Below are positions 4,843 to 5,230 of a stretch of 5,230 bases of DNA, in pieces. The stretch comes from Hyphomicrobiales bacterium (GTDB lineage Bacteria; Pseudomonadota; Alphaproteobacteria; Rhizobiales; Kaistiaceae), in the NCBI GenBank assembly GCA_017305815.1, contig JAFKJZ010000252.1:1-5230 (forward strand), given 5' to 3'. Within the stretch, counting starts at the first letter, position 1, and every line of letters begins with the position of its first letter. The notes beneath the pieces are model-generated. The model searched no databases. It saw nothing but the letters and a program-made list of their open reading frames with translations, and had not been told where the DNA came from. A program made the position numbers and the translations under genes.

Positions 4843-5230
4843 GTGGTTTTTTCCCGGGTCTATCTGGCAACCGTAGCTATGGCTGCGGTTATCGTAGCTG
4901 CCCCCTCGGTGTATGCCGAAACTCTGACATCCGCTCTTTCGCAGACGTATAACAACAACCCCACGCTGAATGCGATGCGCGCCCAGCTGCGCGCGACCGA
5001 CGAAAACGTGCCGCAGGCCCTGTCCGGCTACCGGCCGGTCCTGACGGCGAACGCGTTCATCGGTCCGTCCTATGCACGTGGGCGCACGTCGCCCCTGTCG
5101 CAGGTCACGTCGTCGACGACCTGGGGCCGCGGCGTCGGCCTGACCATCGAGCAGCCGCTGTTTCGCGGGTTTCGCACCCAGAACGCGGTGAAGCAGGCCG
5201 AATCGTCCGTGCTCGCCGGGCGCGAAATTC
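4843..5230 (+). CDS. tolC: TolC-family outer-membrane channel protein, N-terminal part
   Basis: The first 129 residues of a TolC-type protein are visible; the gene runs off the window, and family members are usually about 430-480 residues. TolC trimers form the outer-membrane and periplasmic duct for type I secretion and RND/MFS efflux. The product opens with a signal peptide (MVFSR, hydrophobic residues to about 20, VYA before E26). The mature start ETLTSALSQTYNNNPTLNAMRAQLRATDE is the typical first helix of the family (NP.L..aRa), and GYRPVLTANA, GLTIEQPLFRGFRT and AVKQAE match the first outer-membrane beta-hairpin region and following helix. The start is GTG with GAGG eight bases upstream; an in-frame ATG at 4879 would destroy the signal peptide. 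The preceding gene is PIMT-like on the same strand, with a probable own promoter between. The family call is firm; the partner transporter is unknown. Confidence 0.94.
   Translation, partial: MVFSRVYLATVAMAAVIVAAPSVYAETLTSALSQTYNNNPTLNAMRAQLRATDENVPQALSGYRPVLTANAFIGPSYARGRTSPLSQVTSSTTWGRGVGLTIEQPLFRGFRTQNAVKQAESSVLAGREI

Overview
The window is high-GC and densely coding, with GC-rich third codon positions. It looks like an ordinary chromosomal segment of an alphaproteobacterium, most likely Hyphomicrobiales (Rhizobiales). Two things point there: an alphaproteobacterial-type threonine-phosphate decarboxylase (CobC) beside a FecCD/BtuC-type transporter, and a PIMT-like methyltransferase directly upstream of a tolC-type gene, an order I recall from rhizobial genomes. 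I cannot assign a genus. No transposase, integrase, CRISPR array or phage gene is visible.

Layout. (1) Positions 1-1298, plus strand: the C-terminal part of a FecCD-family permease, overlapping by one base a complete ABC ATPase. (2) Positions 1321-2325, minus strand: cobC, convergent with the ATPase across a 22-base gap. The linkage suggests that the transporter carries a corrinoid (BtuCD-like), although FecCD transporters for haem and siderophores look much the same. A TTGACC box with an 18-base dyad precedes cobC and resembles the layout of MerR-type promoters. (3) Positions 2504-2577, minus strand: tRNA-Cys(GCA) with an encoded CCA. (4) Positions 2850-3716, minus strand: an exported protein that I read as a 2H phosphoesterase-like enzyme, because it carries two HxT motifs. 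A UUCG-tetraloop hairpin follows its stop codon. (5) Positions 3963-4631, plus strand: a member of the L-isoaspartyl methyltransferase family that has lost the catalytic Ser motif. (6) From 4843 to the window edge, plus strand: the start of a TolC-family outer-membrane channel with a GTG start and a signal peptide. It sits behind a candidate sigma-70 promoter that lies inside a strong inverted repeat.

How the parts may work together. Transporter and CobC fit a cobalamin acquisition and assembly theme: uptake of B12 or cobinamide, and supply of aminopropanol phosphate for the nucleotide loop. The methyltransferase-like gene and tolC are co-oriented, but 211 bases containing a likely promoter separate them, so tolC is probably transcribed at least partly on its own. 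No complete undescribed system is evident. The least explained items are the exported 2H-like protein, the active-site-less PIMT paralogue and the dyads in front of cobC and tolC.
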